64,000 nucleotides of DNA from positions 186,001 through 250,000 of the forward strand of contig NZ_RCZK01000005.1 in the NCBI RefSeq assembly GCF_006438955.1, in the 5' to 3' direction. The notes under the pieces were generated by a model, which did not search any database, was not told the DNA's origin, and worked only from the letters and a program-made list of their open reading frames with translations. The position numbers and the translations under genes were made by a program. The DNA is from Sphingomonas oligophenolica (GTDB taxonomy: Bacteria; Pseudomonadota; Alphaproteobacteria; Sphingomonadales; Sphingomonadaceae). Shown here in pieces: positions 1 through 9,030 of this stretch; within the stretch, counting starts at the first letter, position 1, and each line of letters opens with the position of its first letter.

Positions 1-163
1 CGATCCTCAGCGCGATCGTGTCTCCCGCGACGGTCGGCAGCGGTGCGACGATGCCCGGCGACACGCTCTGCGCCCAGGCGGGCAGCCAGGCGATAAGGCC
101 GACTCCCGCCGCGCCGATGCTCGCACCGCGTAACAGCTGGCGACGATCGATAATGCTGTTCAT
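1..163 (-). CDS. copA: CopA-type multicopper oxidase, N-terminal fragment (runs off the window)
   Basis: Only the first 54 residues are present; the gene continues beyond base 1. The N-terminus has a twin-arginine signal (R7 R8 followed by QLLRGAS), then a hydrophobic stretch and AWA before a likely cleavage site, as expected for a Tat-exported periplasmic cuproprotein. The following residues (LPTVAGDTIALRI) resemble the start of the first cupredoxin domain of CopA proteins, which oxidise Cu(I) in the periplasm. It lies downstream of, and in the same direction as, a metal-responsive ECF sigma operon and opposite a Cus exporter. The family call is inferred from the signal peptide and context; catalytic copper ligands are outside the window. 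Confidence 0.6.
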   Translation of the reverse strand, partial: MNSIIDRRQLLRGASIGAAGVGLIAWLPAWAQSVSPGIVAPLPTVAGDTIALRI

Positions 164-212
164 GGGCCTCCAAGGTGCTGCAATAGAATGATTCATCTCC
201 ATTACGCACCAA

Positions 213-224
213 GGGTCCGGACCC
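213..224. promoter_or_regulatory. 12-bp perfect palindrome upstream of copA
   Basis: GGGTCCGGACCC is a perfect palindrome about 50 bp upstream of the copA start and about 50 bp past the sigma-factor stop. It could be an operator or the stem of a weak hairpin. A random GC-rich palindrome is possible. Confidence 0.25.
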
Positions 225-274
225 CTCAGCTGCCAAGAATTATTCGTGACAGCGCGCGAACTAAAGACCGAATG

Positions 275-856
275 TCAGCTCGCGAGGATCTCGACGAGCT
301 TTGCGCGTGCGCGCCGGATGCGGGTTTCGACCGCCTTTTCGCTGATCGACAATATCTCGGCGGTCTCCGCCTGGCTCATGCCCTCGATCGTGTGCAGGAC
401 CAGCGGCTCGCGCATCGACGCGGGAAGGTCGCGCACCGCTCGTTGCAGGCGTACCAGTTCCTGTCGATCCGCCTCCTGGTGTTCGGGCGATGGCCGGTCG
501 GACGCGATGTTTTCGATGTTGTCATCGATCGGCCGCGCGAACCATAGAGCCCGCCGTACGGCTCGGCGCCGCCCCCAATCGCGACACTTGTTGATCGCGA
601 TGGCCGCCAGCCATGCGCGGATCGATCGTGCCGCATCGTAGCGACGCAGCGCGCGGTGTGCCGACAGGAATGTTTCCTGGACGAGATCAAGAGCCTCATC
701 GGCATCGCCGATATTGCCGACGACCAGCCGGTAGATCATGGTCCGATGCCGGTTCATGATCTCGGCGTAGGCCGCGTCGCGTCCCGCAATACTCAACGCG
801 ACCAACTCGTCATCAGTGAGCAACGACAGGTCCAGCCGCGTCGCCGGGTTCGTCAC
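275..856 (-). CDS. ECF RNA polymerase sigma factor, CnrH-like
   Basis: A 193-aa sigma-70 factor of the ECF type. Region 2 spans about residues 25-90 (NIGDADEALDLVQETF is the core-binding helix signature) and region 4 about residues 128-190 (AVRDLPASMREPLVLH, then a helix-turn-helix with MSQAETAEILSISEKAVETR). The GTG start at 854-856 overlaps the stop of the sensor gene as GTGA, so translation is probably coupled; a reading from 907 would run back into that gene. It is third in a three-gene anti-sigma/sensor/sigma operon matching cnrYXH order. Expected role: transcribing the metal-response genes, perhaps copA just downstream, when released by the anti-sigma. Confidence 0.85.
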   Translation of the reverse strand: MTNPATRLDLSLLTDDELVALSIAGRDAAYAEIMNRHRTMIYRLVVGNIGDADEALDLVQETFLSAHRALRRYDAARSIRAWLAAIAINKCRDWGRRRAVRRALWFARPIDDNIENIASDRPSPEHQEADRQELVRLQRAVRDLPASMREPLVLHTIEGMSQAETAEILSISEKAVETRIRRARAKLVEILAS

Positions 857-1290
857 TGCGCGTCGGCGGTCAGTGCTTTCACCACCGCCCGGTCGAAAAC
901 AGGCCACTGCGCTGGCTTCAGAATCTGCCGCATCGCGAAGACGTGAGCGAGCGTCGCTTTTTGAAGTTCGCCCATGACTCGATGCGACGCATCGACCGCC
1001 GCCGTGACGCGAGGACCGTTACCATGTTCCGCCTCGATGGCCTCGGCGAGCTGCGCGTTCTTGGCGCGCAACTCGAGCTCCAGTGCCTTGCGACGGATGA
1101 CGAAACGGTCTTCGAGCGCCGCTAGCTGTGCCTGCTGCGCACCATCGAGGGCAAGCTGATGGTGTAATAGTTCGTGCAATTCGGATTGCGGGGCTGCGCG
1201 CGGGGGTATCAGCGCGCGACCAAGAAACACCCCCGCGATCGCCGCAAGAAAGGTGATCGCTGCGATCAGAACGAGCCGCCGAACGGGCAT
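853..1290 (-). CDS. CnrX-like periplasmic metal sensor
   Basis: A 145-aa protein with an N-terminal membrane anchor (about residues 5-23) and a helical periplasmic domain of the metal-resistance/CnrX family. H39, H43, E60, H116 and M120 have exactly the spacing of the ligands H42, H46, E63, H119 and M123 of Cupriavidus CnrX, so the metal site appears intact. In that family the sensor holds the anti-sigma inactive and relays periplasmic Ni/Co. It starts within the last bases of the anti-sigma gene and ends overlapping the sigma start. Ligand conservation is seen in sequence; the metal actually sensed is inferred. Confidence 0.8.
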   Translation of the reverse strand: MPVRRLVLIAAITFLAAIAGVFLGRALIPPRAAPQSELHELLHHQLALDGAQQAQLAALEDRFVIRRKALELELRAKNAQLAEAIEAEHGNGPRVTAAVDASHRVMGELQKATLAHVFAMRQILKPAQWPVFDRAVVKALTADAQ

Positions 1291-1565
1291 CAGCGATCAG
1301 TCGCCAGCAAGGTCGATGGTGCCAGCGGACCCAACGGTGCGAACGGCGCAAGCGCTGGCCCTGACATCGGGTTTTCGAGTGCCCGCGTTGACGCCGCGCC
1401 GATCGCCACCGCCGCCAGCGCGGCTAAGATCGGGAGGCGAAATCCAATATGCTGATCGTCACCACGCCGCGCATGAATGTGCGCCATCACCGCGTCATCG
1501 ATCACCGCAAGCCGAGGATGATCGGTAAGCGCCGACAGGCGGCGAAGGTTCGCATCGATGTCCAT
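1290..1565 (-). CDS. CnrY-like membrane anti-sigma factor
   Basis: A 91-aa protein with a cytoplasmic N-terminus of about 50 residues, one transmembrane helix (about residues 42-60) and a Pro/Ala-rich periplasmic tail. This is the architecture of CnrY, which binds the sigma factor on the cytoplasmic side and the sensor outside. The ATG at 1565 is chosen because AAGGGAG precedes it by about five bases; an upstream ATG at 1610 has no such site. Primary-sequence similarity in this family is weak, so the call depends on topology and on being first in the cnrYXH-ordered operon. Confidence 0.6.
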   Translation of the reverse strand: MDIDANLRRLSALTDHPRLAVIDDAVMAHIHARRGDDQHIGFRLPILAALAAVAIGAASTRALENPMSGPALAPFAPLGPLAPSTLLATDR

Positions 1566-1842
1566 CGTCACTCCCTTGGGTCCATAGGGCCATTCGTCGA
1601 TACTACGCATCCGTGCCGCGTTCCCCTCGCCTTATGCCATCCCGTCTGGCTTGTAAGGGGCGGGCGGGTCCGATGCGGATTTTGTAATAGACCCGAAAGC
1701 CGCGCATGGCGTTGGGTGAGTGGGGAAAGATTTACACTATGCGGCGAACGGCAGTGTCGGAATGTGCTTCTCGTGGAACGCGACCCGATCTACGGGACAC
1801 GCAGTCACGTTTTAACTCGCGCTGAAAGCTGCACTGTCGGGC

Positions 1843-2157
1843 GTGATGATCGCCATCGCGTCGACCCTAGCGAAGCGCTATCCGGGATTCGGCGCGCTGG
1901 TGGCGTCATTGCCCCTGGTTTCGGTCATCGCGATGATCTGGCTGTGGAGCGATAAGCCCGACGCCGAAGACATGGCCGCGCATTCGGGGGCGACGTTCTG
2001 GTATGTCCTGCCATCGGTCCCAATGTTTCTGCTCATCCCGGCGTTGCTGCGCCACGGCGTCGGATTTTGGCCCGCCCTCATCGCCGGATGCGCGCTGACC
2101 GTCGCGCTGTATGCGACGATGACCTGGCTGGGTCCCCGCTTTGGGTTGCAACTCTGA
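1843..2157 (+). CDS. DUF3147 family membrane protein, 5' end uncertain
   Basis: At least 104 aa, with four hydrophobic segments covering nearly the whole protein (around residues 10-25, 47-62, 68-84 and 86-100), as in the DUF3147 family of small inner-membrane proteins of unknown function. The GTG/ATG at 1843/1846 has no convincing ribosome-binding site. Codons just upstream in frame (1816-1842) read LALKAALSG, which looks like the usual beginning of the first helix, but TAA at 1813-1815 closes the frame without a standard start. The gene may use a non-standard start or have lost its 5' end. It sits in the 280-bp space between the sigma operon and the Cus cluster, where nothing else was identified. 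Confidence 0.55.
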   Translation: MMIAIASTLAKRYPGFGALVASLPLVSVIAMIWLWSDKPDAEDMAAHSGATFWYVLPSVPMFLLIPALLRHGVGFWPALIAGCALTVALYATMTWLGPRFGLQL

Positions 2158-2271
2158 TGCGACGGCGTCAGACCGTTCGTCCAGCGCGATCCCAACGGTG
2201 CGGGGCGACTACCTGAATATTGCCGCCCACGACAGCGAGACCGTCGCACCGATCCCGGCGAATTGACTTTG

Positions 2272-2652
2272 GTGCGCGGTGCGATCACTCGACGGCCTGT
2301 GTTGCGCCGTCTTCGCCTCGTTCTCTTCGCCATCGCGGCGTTCGGGCTGTTCGGCCAGTCGACGGCCATGGCGATGGCACCGGCGGGCGGGGTATCCGCA
2401 CCGATGGCGGGGATGGCGGGGATGACCTGCGCGGACATGCCCGCGCCGAGGTCACCGAAGGCTCCCTGCAAGGGGATGACGCTCCAGTGTATCGCGCAAA
2501 TGGGTTGTACGGCTCCGGCGGTACTTGAACCGACTACGGTCAGCCCGCGCGAACCTATTCGCAGCGGTTATCTCCATCATTCGACACAGGCCGCGCCGCT
2601 CATCGGCCGCGCCGATGCGCCTTTCCCGGATCCTCCCACACTCCTCATCTGA
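2272..2652 (+). CDS. Hypothetical secreted Cys/Met-rich protein next to the Cus genes
   Basis: About 126 aa. A basic N-terminus (RRPVLRRLR) and a hydrophobic stretch ending near AMAMA form a signal peptide. The mature part has Met-rich APMAGMAGMT followed by four cysteines (TCADM, APCKG, LQCIA, MGCTA), residues suited to binding copper or silver. GTG at 2272 is chosen over TTG at 2263; neither has a strong ribosome-binding site. It immediately precedes the cusCBA-like genes in the same direction. No family is recognised; periplasmic metal binding is an inference from composition and context. Confidence 0.5.
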   Translation: MRGAITRRPVLRRLRLVLFAIAAFGLFGQSTAMAMAPAGGVSAPMAGMAGMTCADMPAPRSPKAPCKGMTLQCIAQMGCTAPAVLEPTTVSPREPIRSGYLHHSTQAAPLIGRADAPFPDPPTLLI

Positions 2653-2791
2653 CACCCGCAATCCGTCCTCGCGGCCGCTTCCAGCGGCACCGGGGACGCC
2701 CCTGTTCAGATCGAGGATCCAGTCCGTGCTCATCCAATTCGTCGCTCCTTACAGCGCCACGACGGCTCTGTTGCGTGTCACACCAACACAA

Positions 2792-4021
2792 ATGATCCGC
2801 GTTGCCGCCGGTGTTGCGATGCTCCTGACCGCTCCATCGGCAACCGCGCAACGCTTGACGTTCGGGCAAGCGCTCGATGTCGCCGCGGCCAGTTCTCCCA
2901 GGGTCGATGCGCGCGAAGCGACGACCGCGGGAGCTCGGCGTACCGCGGTGGCGGCAGACCAACTCCCCGATCCGAAGCTGGACCTCAACTTCAACGATGT
3001 CAGGCTCACCCAGGCCGAACGCGATCCGCCGTTTCCCAACACCTACATCCGCCAGACCGTGGGGGTGCGACAAGATATTCCCAATGCGAAGAAGCGCCAT
3101 GCGCGCGCCGAACGCGCGAGCGCCGATATCGTCGCGGCGGAGGCCGGTGAAGCGGTCGCGACGCGCAACGTTCGGATCGGTGCGGCGCTCGCCTGGATCG
3201 ACCTTTATTATGCCGAGCGCCGGTTGGACATCCTGAAGAAACTCGCGGTCCAGATCGACGACCTGACGCAGACCATCGGCGCGCGCCTCACGTCGGGCAG
3301 CGCCACCGCGGCGCAAGCATTCGATCCGCAAATCCTCAAAGCCCAGCTCTCCGATCGACAGAGCGAACGGCAGGCCGCGATCGACAAGGCCAGGGCGCAG
3401 CTCATCCGGTGGACCGGCGTCGCCGATCCCGAAATTGCGGGGCAGGCGCCTTCGCCCGCGATCGATGCGGAGCGCTTGCGGGCGGGCGTAGCCACGCTAC
3501 CCGATCTGCGCGCCGCCGACGCCTCGATCGCCCAGAGCGAGGCGGATATCGCGCTCGCGCGGGCGCAGAAGAATCCGGACATCAGCGTGACCGCGTCGCT
3601 CGCGCGGCGCCAGCCACAGTTCGGTACGTTTGCGTCGGTCGGCGTTTCGATCGATTTACCGCTGTTCGCCAAGAAGCGGCAGGATCCGCGGATCGATGCA
3701 AGTGTGCGGGCGGCGCAAGCCGCGCGGCTCGACCGCGCCGACGCCGAGCGCGCGGCGCTCGGGGCGCTCAGTTCCGATCTGGCGGATCATCGCATGTACC
3801 GCGAGAAGTTCGAGCACGCGCGCGACCTGATCGTTCCCCTATCGAGGCAGCGCGCGCTGGCGGCCCAGGATAGCTACGCGGCGGGACGCATCGACCTCGG
3901 GAGCGCGCTCAGCGAAACCGTCGCGCTCGCCAATGCCGAAATCGATCTGCTCGACCGTGAGGCCGCGCTGGAGCGCGATGCGGTGCGGATCATGCTCGTG
4001 AACACAGGAGATGTCCGTTGA
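2792..4021 (+). CDS. cusC: TolC-family outer-membrane channel of heavy-metal RND exporter (CusC/CzcC-like)
   Basis: A 409-aa outer-membrane factor that would form the exit duct of the tripartite exporter. The ATG at 2792 begins a signal peptide ending at PSATAQ, directly before the mature start RLTFGQALDVAAASSP, typical of CzcC-like proteins; the open frame extends upstream to 2525 but that part has no protein character. Two internally repeated helical halves (about residues 30-200 and 215-400) fit the OEP fold. There is no lipobox. The stop overlaps the TTG start of the adaptor gene, so the genes form one operon. Confidence 0.85.
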   Translation: MIRVAAGVAMLLTAPSATAQRLTFGQALDVAAASSPRVDAREATTAGARRTAVAADQLPDPKLDLNFNDVRLTQAERDPPFPNTYIRQTVGVRQDIPNAKKRHARAERASADIVAAEAGEAVATRNVRIGAALAWIDLYYAERRLDILKKLAVQIDDLTQTIGARLTSGSATAAQAFDPQILKAQLSDRQSERQAAIDKARAQLIRWTGVADPEIAGQAPSPAIDAERLRAGVATLPDLRAADASIAQSEADIALARAQKNPDISVTASLARRQPQFGTFASVGVSIDLPLFAKKRQDPRIDASVRAAQAARLDRADAERAALGALSSDLADHRMYREKFEHARDLIVPLSRQRALAAQDSYAAGRIDLGSALSETVALANAEIDLLDREAALERDAVRIMLVNTGDVR

Positions 4022-5283
4022 CACCCGATCGAACGCAAAAGGCAACACTTGGCGCTGCGATCGCCGCGATCGCGCTCGCGGCGGCGGGCGGGGGCTATTA
4101 TCTTGGCACATCGGGAGGCGATGCGAAGACCGCCGCCGATGGTCGAAAGATTCTCTATTACTTCGACCCGATGGTGCCGCAGGAGCATTACGACAGCGCG
4201 GACGCGAAGTCGTCGATGGGGATGGCGGTCGAACCCAAATATGCCGACGAAGGCGGAACAAGCGCACCGGGCGTAAAAATCCCTGCCGAGGCGATGCAGA
4301 ATCTCGGCGCCCGCACCGCGATCGCGCGGATCGGTACGCTGGAATCGAGCCTCGACGTTACCGGCGCGATCGACTTCAACCAGCGTGATGTTGTGATCGT
4401 CCAGGCGCGCGCGGGCGGTTTCGTCCAACGCACCTATGGCCGCGCGCCGAGCGACATCGTTCGCGCGGGCGCCCCGATCGCCGATCTGCTGGTGCCCGAA
4501 TGGGGCGGCGCGCAGGCCGAGTATCTGGCGCTCCGGCGCAGCGGTAATGCGGGACTGGCGAACGCCGCTCGCGAGCGGTTGAAGCTCTTGGGGATGCCGA
4601 CGGGCACGATCGCCAGCGTCGCACGCACCGGGCGGCGTCAGGATGTCGTTACGATCTCGACGCCGGTCGGCGGGGTCATCCAGACGCTCGACGTACGCCC
4701 TGGGATGACATTGGCCGCGGGGCAAACGCTGGCGCAGGTCAACGGGCTCGGCACCGTCTGGCTCAATGCCGCAGTGCCCGAAACACGCGCGGGGGAGATC
4801 AGAGTTGGCCAGTCGGCGGTCGCCGAACTGGCGAGCTTTCCGGGTGAGCGTTTTGCCGGAAAGATCATCGCGGTGCTTCCCACCGCCGAAGTGACGAGCC
4901 GTACGCTGACGGTGCGGGTGGAGTTGCGCAATCGTGGCGGGCGGTTGAAGCCGGGGATGTTCGCGACCGTGCATCTGGGCGATGTCGGCAAGCCCGCGCT
5001 GCTGATCCCCAGCGAAGCCGTGATCCGTACGGGTAAGCGCACGCTGGTGATGCTGGCCGGAAATGGCGGCCGCTATCAGCCCGCCGAAGTCCAGATCGGC
5101 GGGAGCGGGGGCGGGCAGACCGAAATTCTCGCCGGGCTCTCGGCGGGCGAGAAGGTCATCACGTCCGGGCAGTTCCTGATCGATTCCGAAGCCAGCCTGT
5201 CGGGGATTCAGGTGCGGTCACTGGACTCGGCGGCGGCGCCCAAACCTGCCGCGAGCAACCAGCCGACGAGAGCCGCGCCATGA
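4018..5283 (+). CDS. cusB: RND periplasmic adaptor, CusB-like
   Basis: A 421-aa membrane-fusion protein linking the inner-membrane pump to the outer channel. Residues 10-31 are the membrane anchor. Residues 44-78 form a heavy-metal-binding segment lacking the usual cysteines but containing M52, M67 and M69, the same 15- and 2-residue spacing as the Cu(I)-binding methionines M21/M36/M38 of mature E. coli CusB. Barrel-sandwich, beta-barrel and membrane-proximal domains follow. TTG at 4018 overlaps the cusC stop (TTGA) and the gene ends ATGA with cusA. Role: taking Cu(I)/Ag(I) from periplasmic donors and passing it to CusA. Confidence 0.9.
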   Translation: MTPDRTQKATLGAAIAAIALAAAGGGYYLGTSGGDAKTAADGRKILYYFDPMVPQEHYDSADAKSSMGMAVEPKYADEGGTSAPGVKIPAEAMQNLGARTAIARIGTLESSLDVTGAIDFNQRDVVIVQARAGGFVQRTYGRAPSDIVRAGAPIADLLVPEWGGAQAEYLALRRSGNAGLANAARERLKLLGMPTGTIASVARTGRRQDVVTISTPVGGVIQTLDVRPGMTLAAGQTLAQVNGLGTVWLNAAVPETRAGEIRVGQSAVAELASFPGERFAGKIIAVLPTAEVTSRTLTVRVELRNRGGRLKPGMFATVHLGDVGKPALLIPSEAVIRTGKRTLVMLAGNGGRYQPAEVQIGGSGGGQTEILAGLSAGEKVITSGQFLIDSEASLSGIQVRSLDSAAAPKPAASNQPTRAAP

Positions 5284-8200
5284 TCGCTGCCATCATTCGC
5301 GCCAGCGTGCGCGGCCGGTTCCTGGTATTGCTCGCGATCGCGGCGTTGCTCGGGGTCGGGCTGTGGGCGGTGAAGACGACGCCGGTTGACGCGCTGCCCG
5401 ACCTGTCCGACGTCCAGGTCATCATCCGCACCAGCTATCCGGGGCAGGCCCCCCGGATCATCGAGGATCAGGTGACCTATCCGCTCGCCACCACGATGCT
5501 GTCGGTGCCGGGCGCGAGGACCGTCCGCGGCTATTCGTTCACCGGCGACAGCTACGTCTACATCATCTTCAAGGATGGCACCGATCTCTATTGGGCGCGC
5601 AGCCGCGTGCTCGAATATCTCAGCCAGGTGCAGAGCCGCCTGCCCGAGGGGGCGGTGGCCGCGCTCGGTCCCGATGCGACCGGGGTCGGCTGGATCTACG
5701 AATATGCGCTGGTCGACCGCTCGGGGCAACACGACCTCGCCCAGCTACGGAGCATCCAGGACTGGTTCCTGCGCTATGAATTGAAGACCGTCCCCGATGT
5801 CGCCGAGGTCGCCAGCATCGGCGGGATGGTGAAGCAATATCAGGTCGTGCTCGATCCCGTCCGGATGGCCTCCTATGGCGTCACGCAGGACGCCGCGATC
5901 GCCGCGATCAAGCGCGCCAACCAGGAAGCGGGCGGTTCGGTCGTCGAAATGGCCGAGCGCGAATATATCGTCCGCGCGACGGGCTATCTGCAGAAACTCG
6001 ACGATTTCCGGCTCATTCCGCTGAAAACGCTGGCAGGCGGCGTCCCGGTTTCGCTCGGCGACATCGCCACCATCCAGGTCGGGCCGGATATCCGGCGCGG
6101 GATCGCCGAGATCAACGGCCAGGGCGAGGTCGCGGGCGGGGTCATCATCCTGCGGTCGGGCGAGAATGCGCGCACCGCGATCACCAACGTCAAGGCCAAG
6201 CTCGCCGACCTTGCCAAGAGCTTGCCGCCCGGCGTCGAGATCGTTCCGACCTATGACCGGTCGACGCTGATCGATCGCGCGGTCGAGAATCTCAACAGCA
6301 AGCTGATCGAGGAGTTCATCGTCGTCGGCCTCGTGTGCGGGCTGTTCCTCTGGCACGTCCGCTCGGCGCTCGTCGCGATCATCACGCTGCCGTTCGGGGT
6401 CATGATCGCGCTGATCGTGATGCGCATCCAGGGGGTCAACGCGAATATCATGTCGCTCGGCGGGATCGCGATCGCGATCGGCGCGATGGTCGATGCCGCG
6501 ATCGTGATGATCGAGAATGCGCACAAACATGTCGAGCGATGGCGTCACGACCATGACGACCGCGAACCGCCCGCCGCGGACCGGTGGCGGCTGATCACCG
6601 AATCCGCGGTCGAGGTGGGGCCGGCGCTGTTCCTGTCGCTGCTGATCATCACCTTCTCGTTCATCCCGGTGTTCAGCCTCCAGGGGCAGGAAGGCAGGCT
6701 GTTCGCGCCGCTCGCGTTCACCAAAAGCTATGCGATGGCGGGCGCGGCGCTGCTGTCGGTCACGCTGATCCCGGTGCTGATGGGCTATCTGATCCGCGGC
6801 AAGATCCCGCCCGAGAACGCCAATCCGGTCAACCGCTGGCTGACGCGCATCTACCGGCCCGCGCTCGACCAAGTCCTGGCGCGTCCCAAGGCGACGCTGG
6901 TCGTTGCCGGGCTCGTCTTTGCGACCGCCCTATGGCCGGTCAGCCAGCTCGGCGGCGAGTTCATGCCGCAGATCGACGAGGGCGACGTGCTCTACATGCC
7001 ATCGGCGCTCCCGGGGATTTCGCCCGCCAAGGCGTCCGAACTGCTCCAGCAGACCGATCGCCTGATCAAGACCGTGCCCGAGGTCGCCAGCGTGTTCGGC
7101 AAGGCGGGGCGCGCCGATACCGCCACCGATCCCGCGCCGCTGACGATGTTCGAGACGGTCGTCCACTTCAAGCCGAAGGACCAGTGGCGCAGCGGGATGA
7201 CGTCCGAGAAACTGGTCGAACAGCTCGACCGGGCGGTGAAGGTGCCGGGCCTTGCCAATTTCTGGATTCCCCCGATCCGCAACCGTATCGAAATGCTCTC
7301 GACCGGGATCAAGAGCCCGATCGGGATCAAGGTATCGGGATCGAACCTCGCCAGCATCGACCAGGTCGCGCAGCGAATCGAGACCGTCGCCAAGACGGTG
7401 CCGGGGATCAGCTCCGCGCTGGCCGAACGGCTGACGGGGGGCAATTATATCGACATCAAGATCGATCGCGCGCGCGCCGCGCGCTACGGGCTCAACATCG
7501 CTGACGTTCAGTCAGTCGTATCGAGCTCCATCGGCGGACAGACGATCGGTCAGACCGTCGAGGGACTCGCGCGATACCCGATCAGCGTGCGCTACCCGCG
7601 CGAGATCAGGGACAGCGTCGACAGCATCCGCGGCCTCCCCGTGCTGACGCCGACGCTGCAGCAGATCACGCTCGGCGATGTTGCCGATGTCGCGGTGAGT
7701 TCGGGACCACCGATGCTGCGCAGCGAAAATGGCAGGCCGACCACATGGATCTATGTCGACAGCCGCGGTCGCGATCTGGTGTCGGTGGTCGATGACCTAC
7801 AACAGGCAGTGTCGCGGCAGGTCAAGCTGCCCCCCGGCGTCAGCCTCGCCTACACCGGCCAGTTCGAATATCTGCAACGCGCCGAACAGCGGCTGATGAT
7901 CGTCGTGCCCGCGACGCTGCTGATCATCTTCGTGCTGCTGTACCTGACGTTCGGGCGGTTTGACGAGGCGCTGCTGATCATGGCGACGCTGCCGTTCGCG
8001 CTGACCGGCGGGCTGTGGCTGCTCTATCTGCTTGGGTTCAATCAATCGATCGCGACCGCGGTCGGGTTCATCGCGCTGTCGGGGGTCTCGGCGGAGTTCG
8101 GGGTGGTGATGCTCATCTACCTCAAACAGGCGTTGGCGGATCGTGGAGACAATCCGACATCGCACGAGATCGATGACGCGGTTCGCGAGGGGGCGTTGCT

Positions 8201-8438
8201 GCGGGTTCGTCCCAAGGCGATGACGGTCGCGGTGATCCTCGCCGGATTGCTGCCGATCCTGCTCGGGACCGGAACCGGATCGGAGGTGATGCGCCGGATC
8301 GCCGCGCCGATGATCGGCGGGATGCTGACCGCGCCGCTGCTGTCGATGCTGGTGATTCCCGCCGGGTATTTGATGCTGAGGCGGCGGGAAGCGCGGCGGC
8401 GATCGCTGCTCAAAGAGGACGTGGGTGAGCAAGTATAG
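5280..8438 (+). CDS. cusA: Copper/silver RND efflux pump, CusA-like
   Basis: A 1052-aa heavy-metal-efflux RND pump, normal length for CusA, with twelve transmembrane helices in two sets (the first begins at residues 12-30; the bundles lie around 340-540 and 870-1035). M573 (DVLYMP), M623 (PLTMFE) and M672 (RIEMLSTG) fall at exactly the positions of the three Cu(I)/Ag(I)-binding methionines of E. coli CusA, so monovalent copper/silver is the likely substrate rather than Zn/Co/Cd. ATG at 5280 overlaps the cusB stop. It is the last gene of the cusCBA operon. Confidence 0.95.
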   Translation: MIAAIIRASVRGRFLVLLAIAALLGVGLWAVKTTPVDALPDLSDVQVIIRTSYPGQAPRIIEDQVTYPLATTMLSVPGARTVRGYSFTGDSYVYIIFKDGTDLYWARSRVLEYLSQVQSRLPEGAVAALGPDATGVGWIYEYALVDRSGQHDLAQLRSIQDWFLRYELKTVPDVAEVASIGGMVKQYQVVLDPVRMASYGVTQDAAIAAIKRANQEAGGSVVEMAEREYIVRATGYLQKLDDFRLIPLKTLAGGVPVSLGDIATIQVGPDIRRGIAEINGQGEVAGGVIILRSGENARTAITNVKAKLADLAKSLPPGVEIVPTYDRSTLIDRAVENLNSKLIEEFIVVGLVCGLFLWHVRSALVAIITLPFGVMIALIVMRIQGVNANIMSLGGIAIAIGAMVDAAIVMIENAHKHVERWRHDHDDREPPAADRWRLITESAVEVGPALFLSLLIITFSFIPVFSLQGQEGRLFAPLAFTKSYAMAGAALLSVTLIPVLMGYLIRGKIPPENANPVNRWLTRIYRPALDQVLARPKATLVVAGLVFATALWPVSQLGGEFMPQIDEGDVLYMPSALPGISPAKASELLQQTDRLIKTVPEVASVFGKAGRADTATDPAPLTMFETVVHFKPKDQWRSGMTSEKLVEQLDRAVKVPGLANFWIPPIRNRIEMLSTGIKSPIGIKVSGSNLASIDQVAQRIETVAKTVPGISSALAERLTGGNYIDIKIDRARAARYGLNIADVQSVVSSSIGGQTIGQTVEGLARYPISVRYPREIRDSVDSIRGLPVLTPTLQQITLGDVADVAVSSGPPMLRSENGRPTTWIYVDSRGRDLVSVVDDLQQAVSRQVKLPPGVSLAYTGQFEYLQRAEQRLMIVVPATLLIIFVLLYLTFGRFDEALLIMATLPFALTGGLWLLYLLGFNQSIATAVGFIALSGVSAEFGVVMLIYLKQALADRGDNPTSHEIDDAVREGALLRVRPKAMTVAVILAGLLPILLGTGTGSEVMRRIAAPMIGGMLTAPLLSMLVIPAGYLMLRRREARRRSLLKEDVGEQV

Positions 8439-8458
8439 AAGTGTCGTCGCTCGGATTG

Positions 8459-8480
8459 TAATGTTACAGCCGTAACATTA
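8459..8480. promoter_or_regulatory. Perfect 9-bp inverted repeat, likely operator of the ChrB/ABC operon
   Basis: TAATGTTAC and GTAACATTA are perfect inverted arms separated by AGCC, starting 20 bp after the cusA stop and ending 10 bp before the ATG of the ChrB-like gene. The AT-rich arms contrast with the GC-rich surroundings. There is no T-run after it, so an operator is more likely than a terminator; the overlap with the translation-initiation region fits repression. The binding protein is unknown. Confidence 0.55.
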
Positions 8481-8490
8481 TATCCGTGTG

Positions 8491-9030
8491 ATGCAAATTC
8501 AGTGGTTGTTATTTACTTACAAAATTCCCGCCGAGCCCGCTGCAGGGCGGGTCGGGGTCTGGCGCCGACTCAAGGGCATGGGGGCGGTGTACCTGCAAAG
8601 CGGCGTCTGCCTGCTGCCCAAGACCGACGATCACATTCGTCGTCTCAAGATGCTCGAACATGACGCGATGGCGATGGGCGGTGAGGCGGTGCTGCTCGAA
8701 ACCTTCGCGTTCGACGCGGTGCAGGAAGCCAAGGTGCTCACCCGGTTTCGCGCCGATCGCGATGATCAATATCGCGAATTCATCGGCAAGTGCGACGCGT
8801 TCGAGGCGGAAATCGCGAAGGAATTCGCCAAGGAGAAATTCACCTACGCCGAGCTGGAGGAGGAGGATGCCGATCTCCGCAAGCTGCAAGGATGGATCGA
8901 AAAGATCAGGAAACTCGATTTCTACGATGCGCCGCTCGGGGTCACGGCGGCGGACCAGCTGGTGACGTGTGAAGCGGCACTGGCACGCTATGCGGAGCGC
9001 GTGTTCGAGGTGCAGGGCGACGATGCCTGA
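8491..9030 (+). CDS. ChrB N-terminal-domain-like protein
   Basis: A 179-aa protein whose start (QWLLFTYKIPAEP, then RVGVWRRLKGMGAVYLQSGVCLLP) matches the N-terminal domain of chromate-resistance protein ChrB. It lacks the rhodanese-like C-terminal half of full ChrB; instead the second half is an acidic/basic coiled coil (about residues 90-145). No function is established for the isolated domain; in ChrB it is linked to chromate-dependent regulation. GTG at 8488 is an alternative start. It ends inside the ABC ATPase gene, so it is the first gene of a four-gene transporter operon behind a perfect inverted repeat. Confidence 0.7.
   Translation: MQIQWLLFTYKIPAEPAAGRVGVWRRLKGMGAVYLQSGVCLLPKTDDHIRRLKMLEHDAMAMGGEAVLLETFAFDAVQEAKVLTRFRADRDDQYREFIGKCDAFEAEIAKEFAKEKFTYAELEEEDADLRKLQGWIEKIRKLDFYDAPLGVTAADQLVTCEAALARYAERVFEVQGDDA

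Noticed and set aside
1604..1625. Possible ECF promoter (GGGAAC and CGTA on the minus strand) before the anti-sigma gene
   Set aside because: The spacing between the two elements is only 12 bases, too short for a normal ECF promoter; left out of the features.
2525..2791. N-terminal 89-codon extension of the CusC frame
   Set aside because: The sequence is Arg/Ser/Pro-rich with no homology character, and a proper signal peptide begins at 2792.
5745..6872. A 375-codon minus-strand frame within cusA
   Set aside because: Composition is Asp/Arg repeats, typical of the shadow of a GC-rich membrane-protein gene.
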